This document shows, in pieces, positions 26,842-35,835 of a stretch of 64,000 bases of DNA; position 1 is the stretch's first letter; each line of letters begins with the position of its first letter. The notes beneath the pieces were generated by a model. The model was given only the letters and a program-made list of their open reading frames with translations. It made no database searches and was not told where the DNA came from. The stretch spans positions 3,350 to 67,349 of the forward strand of contig CAYTER010000005.1 of the NCBI GenBank assembly GCA_964436815.1, given 5' to 3'. Source of the DNA: UBA993 sp964436815 (GTDB lineage: Bacteria; Bacillota; Dethiobacteria; DTU022). A program made the position numbers and the translations under genes.

Positions 26842-26863
26842 AATCCCCTTAGAGAAGGGGATT
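26842..26863 (-). terminator. Terminator downstream of the HU gene
   Basis: AATCCCCTT (26842-26850) pairs with AAGGGGATT (26855-26863) around AGAG; on the minus strand TTTTCCTTTC follows. About 60 bp after the HU stop codon and just before the divIC-like gene. Confidence 0.75.
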
Positions 26864-26923
26864 ATAATTTATAATAGTAATTCTATTATTACAACACCTT
26901 ATCTTGAGCTGTCTTTGAGATGT

Positions 26924-27196
26924 CTATTTTACTTTGTCTTTTAGAGCTTTCCCAGGCTTAAACGCCGGGACTTTAAGGGCTTTAATTTTGATTTTCTCTC
27001 CTGTTGCCGGGTTGCGCCCTTCACGAGCTTTACGGTGACGCACTTCGAATGTTCCAAAACCCACCAGTTGTACTTTTTCGCCTTTAGCCAAGCTGCCGGC
27101 AATACCTTCCAAAACTGTTTCTACTGCTTTCTTACTGGTCTTCTTCGATAATCCGCCCTTCTCAGCAACCAAATCCACCAACTGAGTTTTATTCAT
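26924..27196 (-). CDS. hup: HU family DNA-binding protein
   Basis: 90-residue nucleoid protein that bends and compacts DNA as a dimer. Complete HU sequence: MNKTQLVDLVAEKGGLSKK at the start, VQLVGFGTFEVRHRKAR, the DNA-intercalating loop GRNPATGEKI, and VPAFKPGKALKDKV at the end. A perfect AAGGAGGGC precedes the ATG. Placed between the yabN homologue and divIC, where clostridial genomes often carry it, but without the rqcP (yabO) gene that normally follows. Confidence 0.97.
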   Translation of the reverse strand: MNKTQLVDLVAEKGGLSKKTSKKAVETVLEGIAGSLAKGEKVQLVGFGTFEVRHRKAREGRNPATGEKIKIKALKVPAFKPGKALKDKVK

Positions 27197-27284
27197 TTAC
27201 CAAGCCCTCCTTAAGACAGAATAAATGCTTACAATAATGGCTCTATTCGACGTCTATTTTAAGACTCCTTCTTTTTTCCCCTAA

Positions 27285-28727
27285 TTACTTGAATTTTTTC
27301 GCATCATTCCACCAAAAATCCAATTGATCGAGAGAAAAAGCATTAAATGACTGACCACTTTTTTCAACCTGTTCAGCAACATATTCAAACCGGGAGATGA
27401 ATTTATTACTGGTCTTACCCAGGGCTACTTCGGGATTAACCTTTAAAAAGCGGGCTACATTGACAACTGTGAAAATAAAATCGCCTAGTTCTTCTTCAAT
27501 AGCGGCCTGATCTCCGCTTCTACATGCTTCTTCAAGTTCAGCGAGCTCCTCGCCTGCTTTTGCCAGCGGGCCTTCAATTGCCGGCCAGTCAAAGCCGACT
27601 TCTGCTGCTTTTTTCTGGATCTTATAAGCCCTCAGCAAAGCCGGCAGCGATGCATCAACGGCAACTGAAGCAGAACCGGTCTTTTCATTTCGCTCTGCAG
27701 ATTTTATTTCTTCCCACAAAACTTTCACGGCATCAGCATCTGCTGCATTTTTTGTACCGAAAACATGGGGATGCCTGCGAATCAACTTTTCATTGATCGC
27801 TTTAATCACATCATAAAAAGAAAACCGGCTTTCTTCACGGGCGATTTGGCTGTGGAAGATCACCTGCAAAAGCAGATCTCCCAGCTCATCGATCAAGGCC
27901 CGATCGTCACCACTGTCGATTGCAGCAACAACTTCATAAGCTTCTTCCACCAGATATTGCCTGAGACTCTTGTGGTTTTGTCTCCGATCCCAGGGGCACC
28001 CATCTTCCGCACGCAATCTGGCCATAATCTCAATCAGTTCACCGATACTACTTCCCCGGTACGGGGAAATATGAAGAGTCGTTTGATGATCAAAATCACT
28101 GTAATGATCCAACTTGCATAAAATCGTTCTGTATATTTGTTCTCCGTTCATCCCTGCTGATTTTATTACCGTCACCGGATATGCTGCCGGATAAATTTCG
28201 AGCAGTTTGAGCTTAACCCGCGAGGCGATCACTTTGCTGTAAACCTGGGCCAAGATCAGGTGATTTCGGGAAGGTTCCTTCAGGGTGCTTATGGATAAAG
28301 CATCCATGACCGTCACCCCATCGAGCAGGTCGATTTTTAAAAGGCTGAGCAGCGGCTCAAGAAAAGAGAGGCCGTCAATGAATTTTAACTTAACCCCCAT
28401 CCGGGGAGCTATCCGCTGTAGCCTTTCTACTGTAGCCTCTCCAACGGCAGGGTGTCCGGGAACAGCATAACAGATTGTATCATGCTTAAGGCTCTCTTTT
28501 AATAATCTTCGGGCTATGGCACGATAAACCTGATCAAAATCACCTTTTTGTTCATAAAAATGATCAAAAGAAAAGCTATAGCTGCTGCGCATTGCAGCCA
28601 ATCGGGCTGCGGGATGTTTAAGCGTCCTGATGAAAAGCGGATAATTACTAAAAAGATATTTTCTCGCTTCAGCAGTCAAATGCCGGGAACTACCCGGGCC
28701 AAGTCCAATGACAATTATTCTAGCCAG
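27285..28727 (-). CDS. yabN: YabN-like fusion: tetrapyrrole-methylase domain + MazG pyrophosphohydrolase
   Basis: About 480 residues. N-terminal half has the SAM-methylase opening IIVIGLGPGSS and YAVPGHPAVGEA; C-terminal half is MazG, with CPWDRRQNHKSLRQYLVEEAYEV and DELGDLLLQVIFHS giving the EExxE...ExxD metal site, then a second MazG half. Role: hydrolysis of noncanonical NTPs or nucleotide sanitation. The first ATG/GTG/TTG start (TTG at 28679) would cut off GLGPG. A CTG at 28727 yields (M)ARIIVIGLGPG and lies 10 nt after GGAG, so CTG is the likely start. It begins 6 bp after the yabM stop. Confidence 0.88.
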   Translation of the reverse strand: MARIIVIGLGPGSSRHLTAEARKYLFSNYPLFIRTLKHPAARLAAMRSSYSFSFDHFYEQKGDFDQVYRAIARRLLKESLKHDTICYAVPGHPAVGEATVERLQRIAPRMGVKLKFIDGLSFLEPLLSLLKIDLLDGVTVMDALSISTLKEPSRNHLILAQVYSKVIASRVKLKLLEIYPAAYPVTVIKSAGMNGEQIYRTILCKLDHYSDFDHQTTLHISPYRGSSIGELIEIMARLRAEDGCPWDRRQNHKSLRQYLVEEAYEVVAAIDSGDDRALIDELGDLLLQVIFHSQIAREESRFSFYDVIKAINEKLIRRHPHVFGTKNAADADAVKVLWEEIKSAERNEKTGSASVAVDASLPALLRAYKIQKKAAEVGFDWPAIEGPLAKAGEELAELEEACRSGDQAAIEEELGDFIFTVVNVARFLKVNPEVALGKTSNKFISRFEYVAEQVEKSGQSFNAFSLDQLDFWWNDAKKFK

Positions 28728-28733
28728 ATAGAA

Positions 28734-30377
28734 TCAACTCCGTTCATCGTCTGCGCGAATAAGTCTTAGTTGGCCAGCGAATTTAACCAGAGGTTTACCG
28801 ATATACGGGATCATGATCAACTCTTCTTTTTTTAGTCCGCCAAAAAGCAGGAGAAAAATGCCATAAACAACTAGACCAATCATAATTGCTATGAGTACTG
28901 CCACAGCGTTCAAAAGACCGGCCGAAAGCAAATCCAGCGCCAGGATGTTTACGCCGCGATAACTAAAATAAACAGCAGCAGACATCAGCGCTGCAGCCAG
29001 GAGAGGAAGGGCTGCCACTTCCCGCCAGTTTAAATGCCACCCGGTATAACGTTTAACATGGATAAGATTCAGGATTGCCGCAACGGTAAGTCCAATAACC
29101 GAAGCAAGAGCGGCCCCTCCGACATTTAAAGAGGGAATAGCAGTCAGAAACCAGGTTAGAGCGGTCTTGACCAACCCGCCATAGAACATGTTTACAGCCG
29201 GTAAAATTGGTTTTCCCAACCCCTGAATCAGACCGGTGGTTGTGACATACAGGCAGAGCGGAATCACCGACCAGGACAGGTAGGCCAGCGCATAACCGGC
29301 TTCAGCATTATTAAAAAGCAGTATTGTAATCGGTTCGGCCAGTAGGAAAAGCCCCAGAGCGGCAGGGAGAGCAAAAAGAGTTGTCAATTTCAGAGCGATG
29401 GCTGTCCGGCTCTGAATCAAAGCGTTGTTCCCCAAAGCAAAAGCCTCAGAGATCGCCGGAACCAGGCTGATGCTTAAAGCCAGAGCTACAACATTGGGGA
29501 AGTAAACCACTGATCCGGCCATTCCGGTTAACTGCCCGTAAAGGGCACGGGCTCTTTCCAGTTCAAAACCGGCAGCAAGCAGCTGCCTGGGAACGATAGC
29601 CAAATCGATCATGGTCAGGAGCGGAATCACCAACCCTCCGATAGTTACAGGGATAGCCAGGCTCAAAATCCGTCCAATTATCTTTTTGACTGAATCAGGG
29701 TGATGCTCTTCCTGCTGCGCTGCCAGAGTATGCAGGTCAGTCCTTTTTTTAATATAAATCACAAAAAGAAACAGCAGTCCGGCCAGCCCGCCGGCAGCGG
29801 CGCCCGATGTCCCACCGGCGGCGGCATATTCAAGTCCGGCCGGAATGAGCAAGAGCACCAGGACAATTGAAAAACCAACCCGCACCAGCTGTTCTATGAG
29901 TTGTGACACAGCTGTCGGAGTCATATTCTGCTGGCCCTGGAAAAAGCCCCTCAGCGAAGCCATGATCGTTACAAAAAAGATTGCCGGCGAGATAGCGATG
30001 AGTGGAAATAGCGCTTTGCTGTCCCTGATCAGGGTGTAAGAAATATATTCCGCACCCAGGAATAACACGAGAGTGATGGTAAAACCGCTCACAGCCAGTA
30101 GTATAAAAGCAATTCTAAAAACACGTACCGCTTCACGATAGTCACGTAAAGCGATTTTTTCAGCCATAATTTTTGAAAGGGCAACAGGGATGCCGGCAGT
30201 GGATAATACCAGTAAAGTTGAATAAATCGGGTAAGCATACTGGTAGAGGCCTATGCCCTCATCACCGAGCATTGCCGCCAGCACTACCCGGTAAACCGCG
30301 CCGATAACCCGCGATGCAAGACCTGTCAGGGCAAGGATTGCGGCGCCTCTGACAAAAGCGCTGTTATTGTCTGACAA
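28734..30377 (-). CDS. Polysaccharide/lipid flippase, YabM/SpoVB-like (MOP superfamily)
   Basis: 547 residues with about 14 hydrophobic helices. N-terminal FVRGAAILALTGLASRVIGAVYRVVLA, then GLYQYAYPIY, and SLRGFFQGQQNMTP TAVSQLIEQ-like helices, fit the SpoVB/YabM/MurJ group, which exports lipid-linked precursors. Followed directly by the yabN homologue as in B. subtilis. I cannot tell a peptidoglycan role from a spore-cortex role; given missing sporulation genes nearby, the YabM-like housekeeping role is more likely. Confidence 0.85.
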   Translation of the reverse strand: MSDNNSAFVRGAAILALTGLASRVIGAVYRVVLAAMLGDEGIGLYQYAYPIYSTLLVLSTAGIPVALSKIMAEKIALRDYREAVRVFRIAFILLAVSGFTITLVLFLGAEYISYTLIRDSKALFPLIAISPAIFFVTIMASLRGFFQGQQNMTPTAVSQLIEQLVRVGFSIVLVLLLIPAGLEYAAAGGTSGAAAGGLAGLLFLFVIYIKKRTDLHTLAAQQEEHHPDSVKKIIGRILSLAIPVTIGGLVIPLLTMIDLAIVPRQLLAAGFELERARALYGQLTGMAGSVVYFPNVVALALSISLVPAISEAFALGNNALIQSRTAIALKLTTLFALPAALGLFLLAEPITILLFNNAEAGYALAYLSWSVIPLCLYVTTTGLIQGLGKPILPAVNMFYGGLVKTALTWFLTAIPSLNVGGAALASVIGLTVAAILNLIHVKRYTGWHLNWREVAALPLLAAALMSAAVYFSYRGVNILALDLLSAGLLNAVAVLIAIMIGLVVYGIFLLLFGGLKKEELIMIPYIGKPLVKFAGQLRLIRADDERS

Positions 30378-30464
30378 TATATGAACCTGCCTTTGTTTAT
30401 CTTATGCTGTATTATAACAGCTTAATGATCTTCAGTCAGCATGCCTGCTCAGCAAACCTTTGTC

Positions 30465-33400
30465 TTAAAACCCTTCGCTAAAAACCCTTAAAGCCTCCAG
30501 CTCTTCGATATCAAGCAGCAAACTATCCAGTGGCGACAAACCGGGACGGGGGCTGAGCAGTTTGAAACTGAGCGGATTTTTCCCGCTAATGACCGCTCTC
30601 TTTTCGGCGAAAGCCCTGTGCCGTTCTACGGAAGCCAAATCAATCCGGCTTGAAGCACTGAACCGAAGCAGGATACCATTTTTTGAATGGCTGATCAGCA
30701 CAATCCCCGCATCAGCAGCCCTGATTCTAATCCTCGCCACCTGTAACAGTTTTCTGACCGGATCTGGAGGGGTAGCAAAGCGATCAATCATTTCATCTTC
30801 AATATCAGCCAACTCATCAAGGCTGCCGGCACTATAGATTTTCTGGTAGAAATCAATCTTCTGGTCCTGAGCCGGGATATAAGAGGAAGGGATATAGGCG
30901 CTGATTTTCAGATCCAGGCTCGGTTCAATTCTGGTTTCAGGCGGTTCATTTTTAAGCAGCGCAACAGCCTGATCCAGCATCCGTACATAGAGATCGAATC
31001 CCACCGCTGCAATAAAACCGTGCTGCTCGGCTCCAAGAATATTGCCGGCTCCCCTGATTTCGAGATCGCGCAGGGCGATTTTAAACCCGGAACCAAGTTC
31101 AGTAAACTCCCTTATAGCCTTCAACCGTTTACGGGCAGTTTCGCTGATTAGTTTATCTTTTTGGTAGGTCAGGTAAGCATAGGCCAGGCGGTTAGATCTT
31201 CCTACCCGCCCCCTGATCTGGTATAACTGGGCCAGACCAAACCGATCAGCATCACAGACTATTAATGTGTTGACATTCGGTATATCAAGTCCGGATTCGA
31301 TGATTGTTGAACTTACCAGTATCTGATAATAGCCTTCCTGAAAGTCAGACATGACTTTTTCCAGCTTGACCTCCGGCATCTGCCCGTGCCCGACAGCTAC
31401 CGATGCAGAGGGAAACAGCTTGGCAATTTTATCCGCAAACGCTTCGATCTGCGCTACACGGTTGAAGACAATAAATACCTGCCCCTGACGGTCCAGTTCG
31501 CGTTGTACCGCTTCGCATACCAGGTTCTCCGAGTACTCGAGGACATATGTCTGAACCGGATAGCGATCCTCGGGAGGAGTATCGATAATACTTAGATCAC
31601 GGGCCCCGGCCAGTGAAAGGTGAAGGGTGCGGGGGATCGGTGTTGCAGTCATGGAGAGTGTATCAACCTCCAGGCGCATTTTCTTAATTTTTTCCTTCTG
31701 TTTTACGCCAAACCGCTGTTCTTCATCAATGACCAGCAAACCCAGATCAGGCAAGCGGAGATCCTTCGCCAATAGGCGGTGAGTCCCGATCACCAGATCA
31801 ATTTTTCCTGCTGCCAGGTTTTTGATAATTTCTTTCTGCTTTAAAGGTGGAACAAAACGGCTTAGCTGGGCTACCTGCACCGGAAAACCGTTAAACCGCT
31901 CCCTGAAAGTTCGGAAATGCTGCTGGGCTAATACCGTTGTCGGCACAAGAATAACCACCTGCTTGCCTTCCATTACCACCTTGAAAGCCGCCCTCATGGC
32001 AACTTCGGTCTTACCATAGCCCACATCTCCACAAATCAAACGATCCATGGGGTGGTTTTTTTCAAGATCTTCTTTAACATCAGCTATAGCCTGCAACTGA
32101 TCAGGGGTTTCTTCGTACGGGAACTGCGCTTCAAATTCCTGCTGCCAGGGGTGATCCGGTCCAAAACTATAACCTGTAATTGCTTGACGGGCTGCATATA
32201 ATTGCAGAAGATCACGGGCCAGATCTTCCACAGATTGGTTTACTTTTCTTTTCAGCCTCCGCCACTCTGAACCACCGAGGCTGTGAAGATGAGGTGCAGT
32301 TCCGGCACCGCCTGAGTACCTGCGGATCTGACGAACCTGATCAATTGGGATATATAACTTATCGGTTCCCCTGTACTTCAGCTGTAAATAATCGCGTTCA
32401 ATTCCTGCCACACTAAGGGTGTGGACTCCCTGGAATTGCCCGATTCCATGCTGTTCATGGACGACATAATCCCCGACGGCCAACTCGCTGTAACTACTGA
32501 GCAGAGTCCCCTCACGCTTGCTGATCCTTTTTTTCTTTTTTCTTTTTGGCAATAAATTCTGCTCTGTTATTACTGCCAACTGCAGGCTTGGAATGATAAA
32601 ACCTTCATCCGGCACACCGGCCAGGCTGGTATAGGTTAAAGAGTCGGATAACTGTTCCCTGATCAAGGCTGACAAATTATTGCTCCGCTCTTCTGAACCC
32701 GCCGCAAGAAAGACCTGATAATGTTCTTTATGCCAATAATGTAAATCATTTTCGAAAATCCCCCACTGCCCGTGATAAAGAGGAGCGCTCTTAACTTCCA
32801 GGCTGTAAGACTCACCTGTTCGCAGAAATCCCGGGCTGCCGGATAGAGCATTTAAACTGATCACCGGCCCTTCGTAGCGCGTAAAAATATCCTCAATGCC
32901 CCACAGTTGTTCTGTTGTTCTGCCTAAGAGCTCTCCCTGGGCATATGATTCCTGATCATGCTTATCTAAGTCTTTTTTAAGATGGTCCGCCTTCTGTATA
33001 ACCAGATCTGCTTCTTCCAGGGCTAATAAGCTTCCTTCCGGCAGGTAATCCAGAAGAGAAGCGCCATGGCTATAGAAATAATCAAAGTAGCTACTAAGGA
33101 GATCCAGGCCTTCAGGATGTGACAATCGTTCCAGGTGATCCCCAACCATCTGCCTGAGCTTGACAGCCGTTTCAGTGTCACCTCTTTTACGCAGCCGTGA
33201 CAGCGACTTTTCAAGGTTTTCCCTGATCCTTTTTTCACCCTGAAGATAATCGGCCGGGAGAATGATCAACTCACGTGCAGGCATTAGCAGAAGTGAACTG
33301 TGTCTTTCGCTGGAGCGCTGGCTTAGAGGATCAAAATAACGGATTGATTCGATAAGATCATCGTTTAGTTCAAGGCGTAAAGGTCTTCCCAGCCCGGGTG

Positions 33401-33962
33401 AAAATAGATCAATAATTGCTCCGCGGGCGCTGAATTGCCCTACAGTTTCGGTCAGAGAACTCCTTTCGTAACCTCGTTCCACCAGATCGGTAATTAGTTG
33501 CTCCCGGTTTATCCTGCTGCCCAGATCAAGCTTGATTGTCAGTTTATGCCATGTTTCCGGGGGTAGATTTTTACTGAGGAGGGCTGCAACCGGTGCGACA
33601 AAAATTCCTCCTGAACTGCTTGTCAGCCACTGTAAAAACTGAAGTCTTTGATGCTGTATTTCTTCGCTGCGTGAAATAACTTCAGAGTTGACAAAGAGCT
33701 CCCGTGATGGAAGAAGCCTTACACTGCCGGGAAGGAAAACATCGATATCAGCATATGCTTTTTCGGCCTTCGCTTGATCGGCGGTTAGCAATAAAATCTT
33801 TTTCCCGGAATAACCGGCCAGCGCTGAGAGAAAGTAATTTCGGCCGCTGCCATCTAAGCCATGGTACTCAACCCGGTAAGCCGGATCTGTTTTCAGCCTT
33901 TCCAGCAGTGAAGAAAACTTACGGTCATTTACCCAGAGAGCTAATAATTCACTGATCAGCAA
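30465..33962 (-). CDS. mfd: Transcription-repair coupling factor Mfd
   Basis: Translocase that removes stalled RNA polymerase and recruits UvrA. 1165 residues, the normal length. Seen: UvrB-homology N-terminus, the RNA-polymerase-interacting domain around 490-560 (VGDYVVHEQHGIGQFQG), superfamily-2 helicase motifs GDVGYGKTEVAMRAAFK near 640, DEEQRFGVKQKEK, SMTATPIPRTLH and QIRGRVGRSNR, and the TRG/D7 C-terminus. TTG start at 33962 with a weak purine-rich site. Normally adjacent to pth; here a block of about 7.3 kb intervenes. spoVT does not follow it. Confidence 0.96.
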   Translation of the reverse strand: MLISELLALWVNDRKFSSLLERLKTDPAYRVEYHGLDGSGRNYFLSALAGYSGKKILLLTADQAKAEKAYADIDVFLPGSVRLLPSRELFVNSEVISRSEEIQHQRLQFLQWLTSSSGGIFVAPVAALLSKNLPPETWHKLTIKLDLGSRINREQLITDLVERGYERSSLTETVGQFSARGAIIDLFSPGLGRPLRLELNDDLIESIRYFDPLSQRSSERHSSLLLMPARELIILPADYLQGEKRIRENLEKSLSRLRKRGDTETAVKLRQMVGDHLERLSHPEGLDLLSSYFDYFYSHGASLLDYLPEGSLLALEEADLVIQKADHLKKDLDKHDQESYAQGELLGRTTEQLWGIEDIFTRYEGPVISLNALSGSPGFLRTGESYSLEVKSAPLYHGQWGIFENDLHYWHKEHYQVFLAAGSEERSNNLSALIREQLSDSLTYTSLAGVPDEGFIIPSLQLAVITEQNLLPKRKKKKRISKREGTLLSSYSELAVGDYVVHEQHGIGQFQGVHTLSVAGIERDYLQLKYRGTDKLYIPIDQVRQIRRYSGGAGTAPHLHSLGGSEWRRLKRKVNQSVEDLARDLLQLYAARQAITGYSFGPDHPWQQEFEAQFPYEETPDQLQAIADVKEDLEKNHPMDRLICGDVGYGKTEVAMRAAFKVVMEGKQVVILVPTTVLAQQHFRTFRERFNGFPVQVAQLSRFVPPLKQKEIIKNLAAGKIDLVIGTHRLLAKDLRLPDLGLLVIDEEQRFGVKQKEKIKKMRLEVDTLSMTATPIPRTLHLSLAGARDLSIIDTPPEDRYPVQTYVLEYSENLVCEAVQRELDRQGQVFIVFNRVAQIEAFADKIAKLFPSASVAVGHGQMPEVKLEKVMSDFQEGYYQILVSSTIIESGLDIPNVNTLIVCDADRFGLAQLYQIRGRVGRSNRLAYAYLTYQKDKLISETARKRLKAIREFTELGSGFKIALRDLEIRGAGNILGAEQHGFIAAVGFDLYVRMLDQAVALLKNEPPETRIEPSLDLKISAYIPSSYIPAQDQKIDFYQKIYSAGSLDELADIEDEMIDRFATPPDPVRKLLQVARIRIRAADAGIVLISHSKNGILLRFSASSRIDLASVERHRAFAEKRAVISGKNPLSFKLLSPRPGLSPLDSLLLDIEELEALRVFSEGF

Positions 33963-34235
33963 AGTAGAGCCACTTCCCGCAGGGTTTTATTTGTACAGCA
34001 AAAATGGGAGAAATATTCTTTTCCCCTGGTGATGATGAGCTAAAGTATATCTTTCAAACTGCAGAGAGTCAAACAAGGTAGTTGTCGGCCAGGCGATTTG
34101 GGTAAATTATTCTTTTTCTTCAGCTGCTAAAGGCCACCTCCGGACTGATCAGATCCAGTTCAGGGGTGGCCTGGATGATGGCTTTTTGTATGCTTTTCAG
34201 CAATGACCCAGTCTGCTCTCAGGGGATAATGATTT
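33963..34235. other. Intergenic region upstream of mfd with a long hairpin
   Basis: 273 bp. A 16-bp imperfect palindrome at 34132-34171 (GGCCACC ... GGTGGCC, 8-nt loop) could end transcription from the TMEM43-family gene, though no strong T-tract follows on either strand. The same stretch is open on the minus strand from about 34217, giving about 30 codons (AIIQATPELDLI) that look coding but have no family; it may be a gene remnant. The rest should hold the mfd promoter. Confidence 0.4.
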
Positions 34236-35417
34236 TTACCCCTCTGCAACTGCCGGTTGTTGATTTATCTTTTTCCTTCTGACGATCAGGAAATAGACTA
34301 GCACACCGGCGAGCAAAAGCAGGATAATAGCAAGCAGCGGCCGGTAAAATATCCAGGCAAGCGCAATGACAATGAAGGTCAGGATTAAAGAGATTAATCC
34401 TGCAACAAGGCCTAACCCTGAAGATAGCAGCCGCCCGAGAAATGGAAGCACTACCCCTAGAGTTGCAAAAGGTTTGAATATGGTATTCAGGCCGGCAAAA
34501 AACAAGAAAAAGCCCAGTACCCGCATTAGCCAGGTTCTGAAAACATTTGCCGCTTTTGCTGACTCGATCATCTCACCGGCAGTATGAGTTCCGTCTCGCA
34601 GCATTTCAATTGTTGTATTCTGCTTGGTCCGGTAAGGGCCAATTTGCCCATTGTTTATCTGGCCAATCACGGAAACCTGGCCGGGAAGGGCCGCCCGATG
34701 TGAAATCCTCAAGTCACCAATTTGAGGACTGCCGGGATTGCCGATATAAATCTGGTTTGCCGAAATCTGTGCTTCCGACTTAATAGAATCAGGAATTTCG
34801 GCGATTTCTTCATTGGTATAGTTGATGTCCTGGTTTGCAGATATTTGGCGAACTAGCCCGGGTGATAATGTATACTCGCCGATCTTGACCTGCTGCGCTG
34901 TCCAGCTGCTCCCTTCGAAAGGCATCCGGGCAGGATTGGCATGCTTCGTTCTGGCATCGGGATCTCTAAAAGCAGAAGATTGGATCAACCTCGACGACCA
35001 GACCGGTTCATAAGTATAGGTAGTAATAGTTTCTTTTGTTCCGCCAATTTTTTCAATTGTTTCGGTAGTGGATTTTTCCTGCCATTGATACATTTCAACC
35101 GTTCTAACCAGTAAAATAGCATTAAGGCTGATGCCAAACTCACTGTCAGTCAGTATTTCGGGTGTGACAGTTTCGCCGGTGCTGTGGACAAGCAATCCTC
35201 CCAATTCCGGTGAATAAGTGGTCAGGTTGGCCTCGATAACATTGCCGGCCCCCTCTTCAAGCCCTTTAGCGATCCTGACCGCATACCCTTCGTTAATCCA
35301 CAGGACCGGGAATGCTGCAAGAAAAAGAATCAGGCCAATCAGTATTCCCTTAATTGATCCCATCATCCGGTTGCCGTAATTTTGCCTGGAAACCTCAGTA
35401 TAAGGTTTTTTAGCCAC
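34236..35417 (-). CDS. TMEM43 family membrane protein
   Basis: 393 residues matching the TMEM43 family (Pfam-type DUF1625), known from bacteria and eukaryotes but with no clear bacterial function. One N-terminal helix (ILIGLILFLAAFPVLWINEG), a large soluble domain with TGETVTPEILTDSEFGI, MYQWQEKS and YEPVWSSRLI, then three to four helices at the C-terminus (GFFLFFAGLNTIFKP onward). GTG at 35417 has GGGGGA upstream and is preferred to the TTG/ATG at 35447. Reads away from the formate-channel cluster; shares the intergenic region with it. Confidence 0.85.
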   Translation of the reverse strand: MAKKPYTEVSRQNYGNRMMGSIKGILIGLILFLAAFPVLWINEGYAVRIAKGLEEGAGNVIEANLTTYSPELGGLLVHSTGETVTPEILTDSEFGISLNAILLVRTVEMYQWQEKSTTETIEKIGGTKETITTYTYEPVWSSRLIQSSAFRDPDARTKHANPARMPFEGSSWTAQQVKIGEYTLSPGLVRQISANQDINYTNEEIAEIPDSIKSEAQISANQIYIGNPGSPQIGDLRISHRAALPGQVSVIGQINNGQIGPYRTKQNTTIEMLRDGTHTAGEMIESAKAANVFRTWLMRVLGFFLFFAGLNTIFKPFATLGVVLPFLGRLLSSGLGLVAGLISLILTFIVIALAWIFYRPLLAIILLLLAGVLVYFLIVRRKKINQQPAVAEG

Positions 35418-35594
35418 GTTAGATCCCCCTCTGCAATGATAATGCAATAAACATCAGTAAATTATAATATTTCTTCGAAACCATACTATTGTAGAGATGA
35501 TATCACGGCTCTGAATTGTAAAGCAAGAGCTCGCTTTTCATCCTGGCCTGATGATCGATGAAATATTCGGCATAAGCGCCTTCCGGTAAGAGAT

Positions 35595-35612
35595 GTGACG
35601 CATTTACGTCAC
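35595..35612 (+). promoter_or_regulatory. Candidate enhancer (UAS) for the sigma-54 activator
   Basis: GTGACG (35595-35600), 6-nt spacer, CGTCAC (35607-35612): a perfect dyad of the size bound by NtrC-family dimers, located about 170 bp upstream of the -24 element. That is the usual distance for bacterial enhancer sites. Binding by the activator encoded at 39784-41304 is inference. Confidence 0.45.
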
Positions 35613-35762
35613 GTCTGCTCCCTCAATGATCTACCAGAACGCCTGGTCATCATCTGTTAACCATATTACAAGCGATCAATCTTAAGCCTCACCCATTAAA
35701 AAGAGCAGCGTAAAGCCTTATTCTAAGGGATTTACAAAAAATAGTAAGACAATCCCGTTATC

Positions 35763-35780
35763 TTGGCATAAAGATTGCTT
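35763..35780 (+). promoter_or_regulatory. Sigma-54 promoter before the FNT channel gene
   Basis: TTGGCATAAAGATTGCTT matches the -24/-12 consensus TTGGCAC-N5-TTGCT; exactly 10 bp separate the invariant GG (35765-35766) and GC (35777-35778). The start site would be near 35790, giving a leader of about 46 nt to the ATG at 35836. An NtrC-type activator with GSFTGA is encoded in the same cluster. Confidence 0.78.
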
Positions 35781-35835
35781 AGTTAATATTATGAAAGATA
35801 ATTTACAGCAGCAAGAAAGAAAGGAGGCAATACCA

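Larger units (their letters stand above)
35448..35835 (+). promoter_or_regulatory. Upstream regulatory region of the formate-channel cluster
   Basis: 388 bp between divergent TMEM43 and FNT genes. It holds a sigma-54 promoter near its right end and, about 190 bp before the predicted start site, a perfect dyad GTGACG-N6-CGTCAC. Broader imperfect arms (CCTGATGATC near 35545, GGTCATCATC near 35650) surround the dyad. No gene is supported. Confidence 0.6.

Noticed and set aside
35530..35660. A fourth copy of the repeat upstream of the FNT gene
   Set aside because: Only short stretches (CCTGATGATCGATGA, CCCTCAATGATC) resemble the repeat; arms and length do not fit, and the region is better explained as promoter and dyad.
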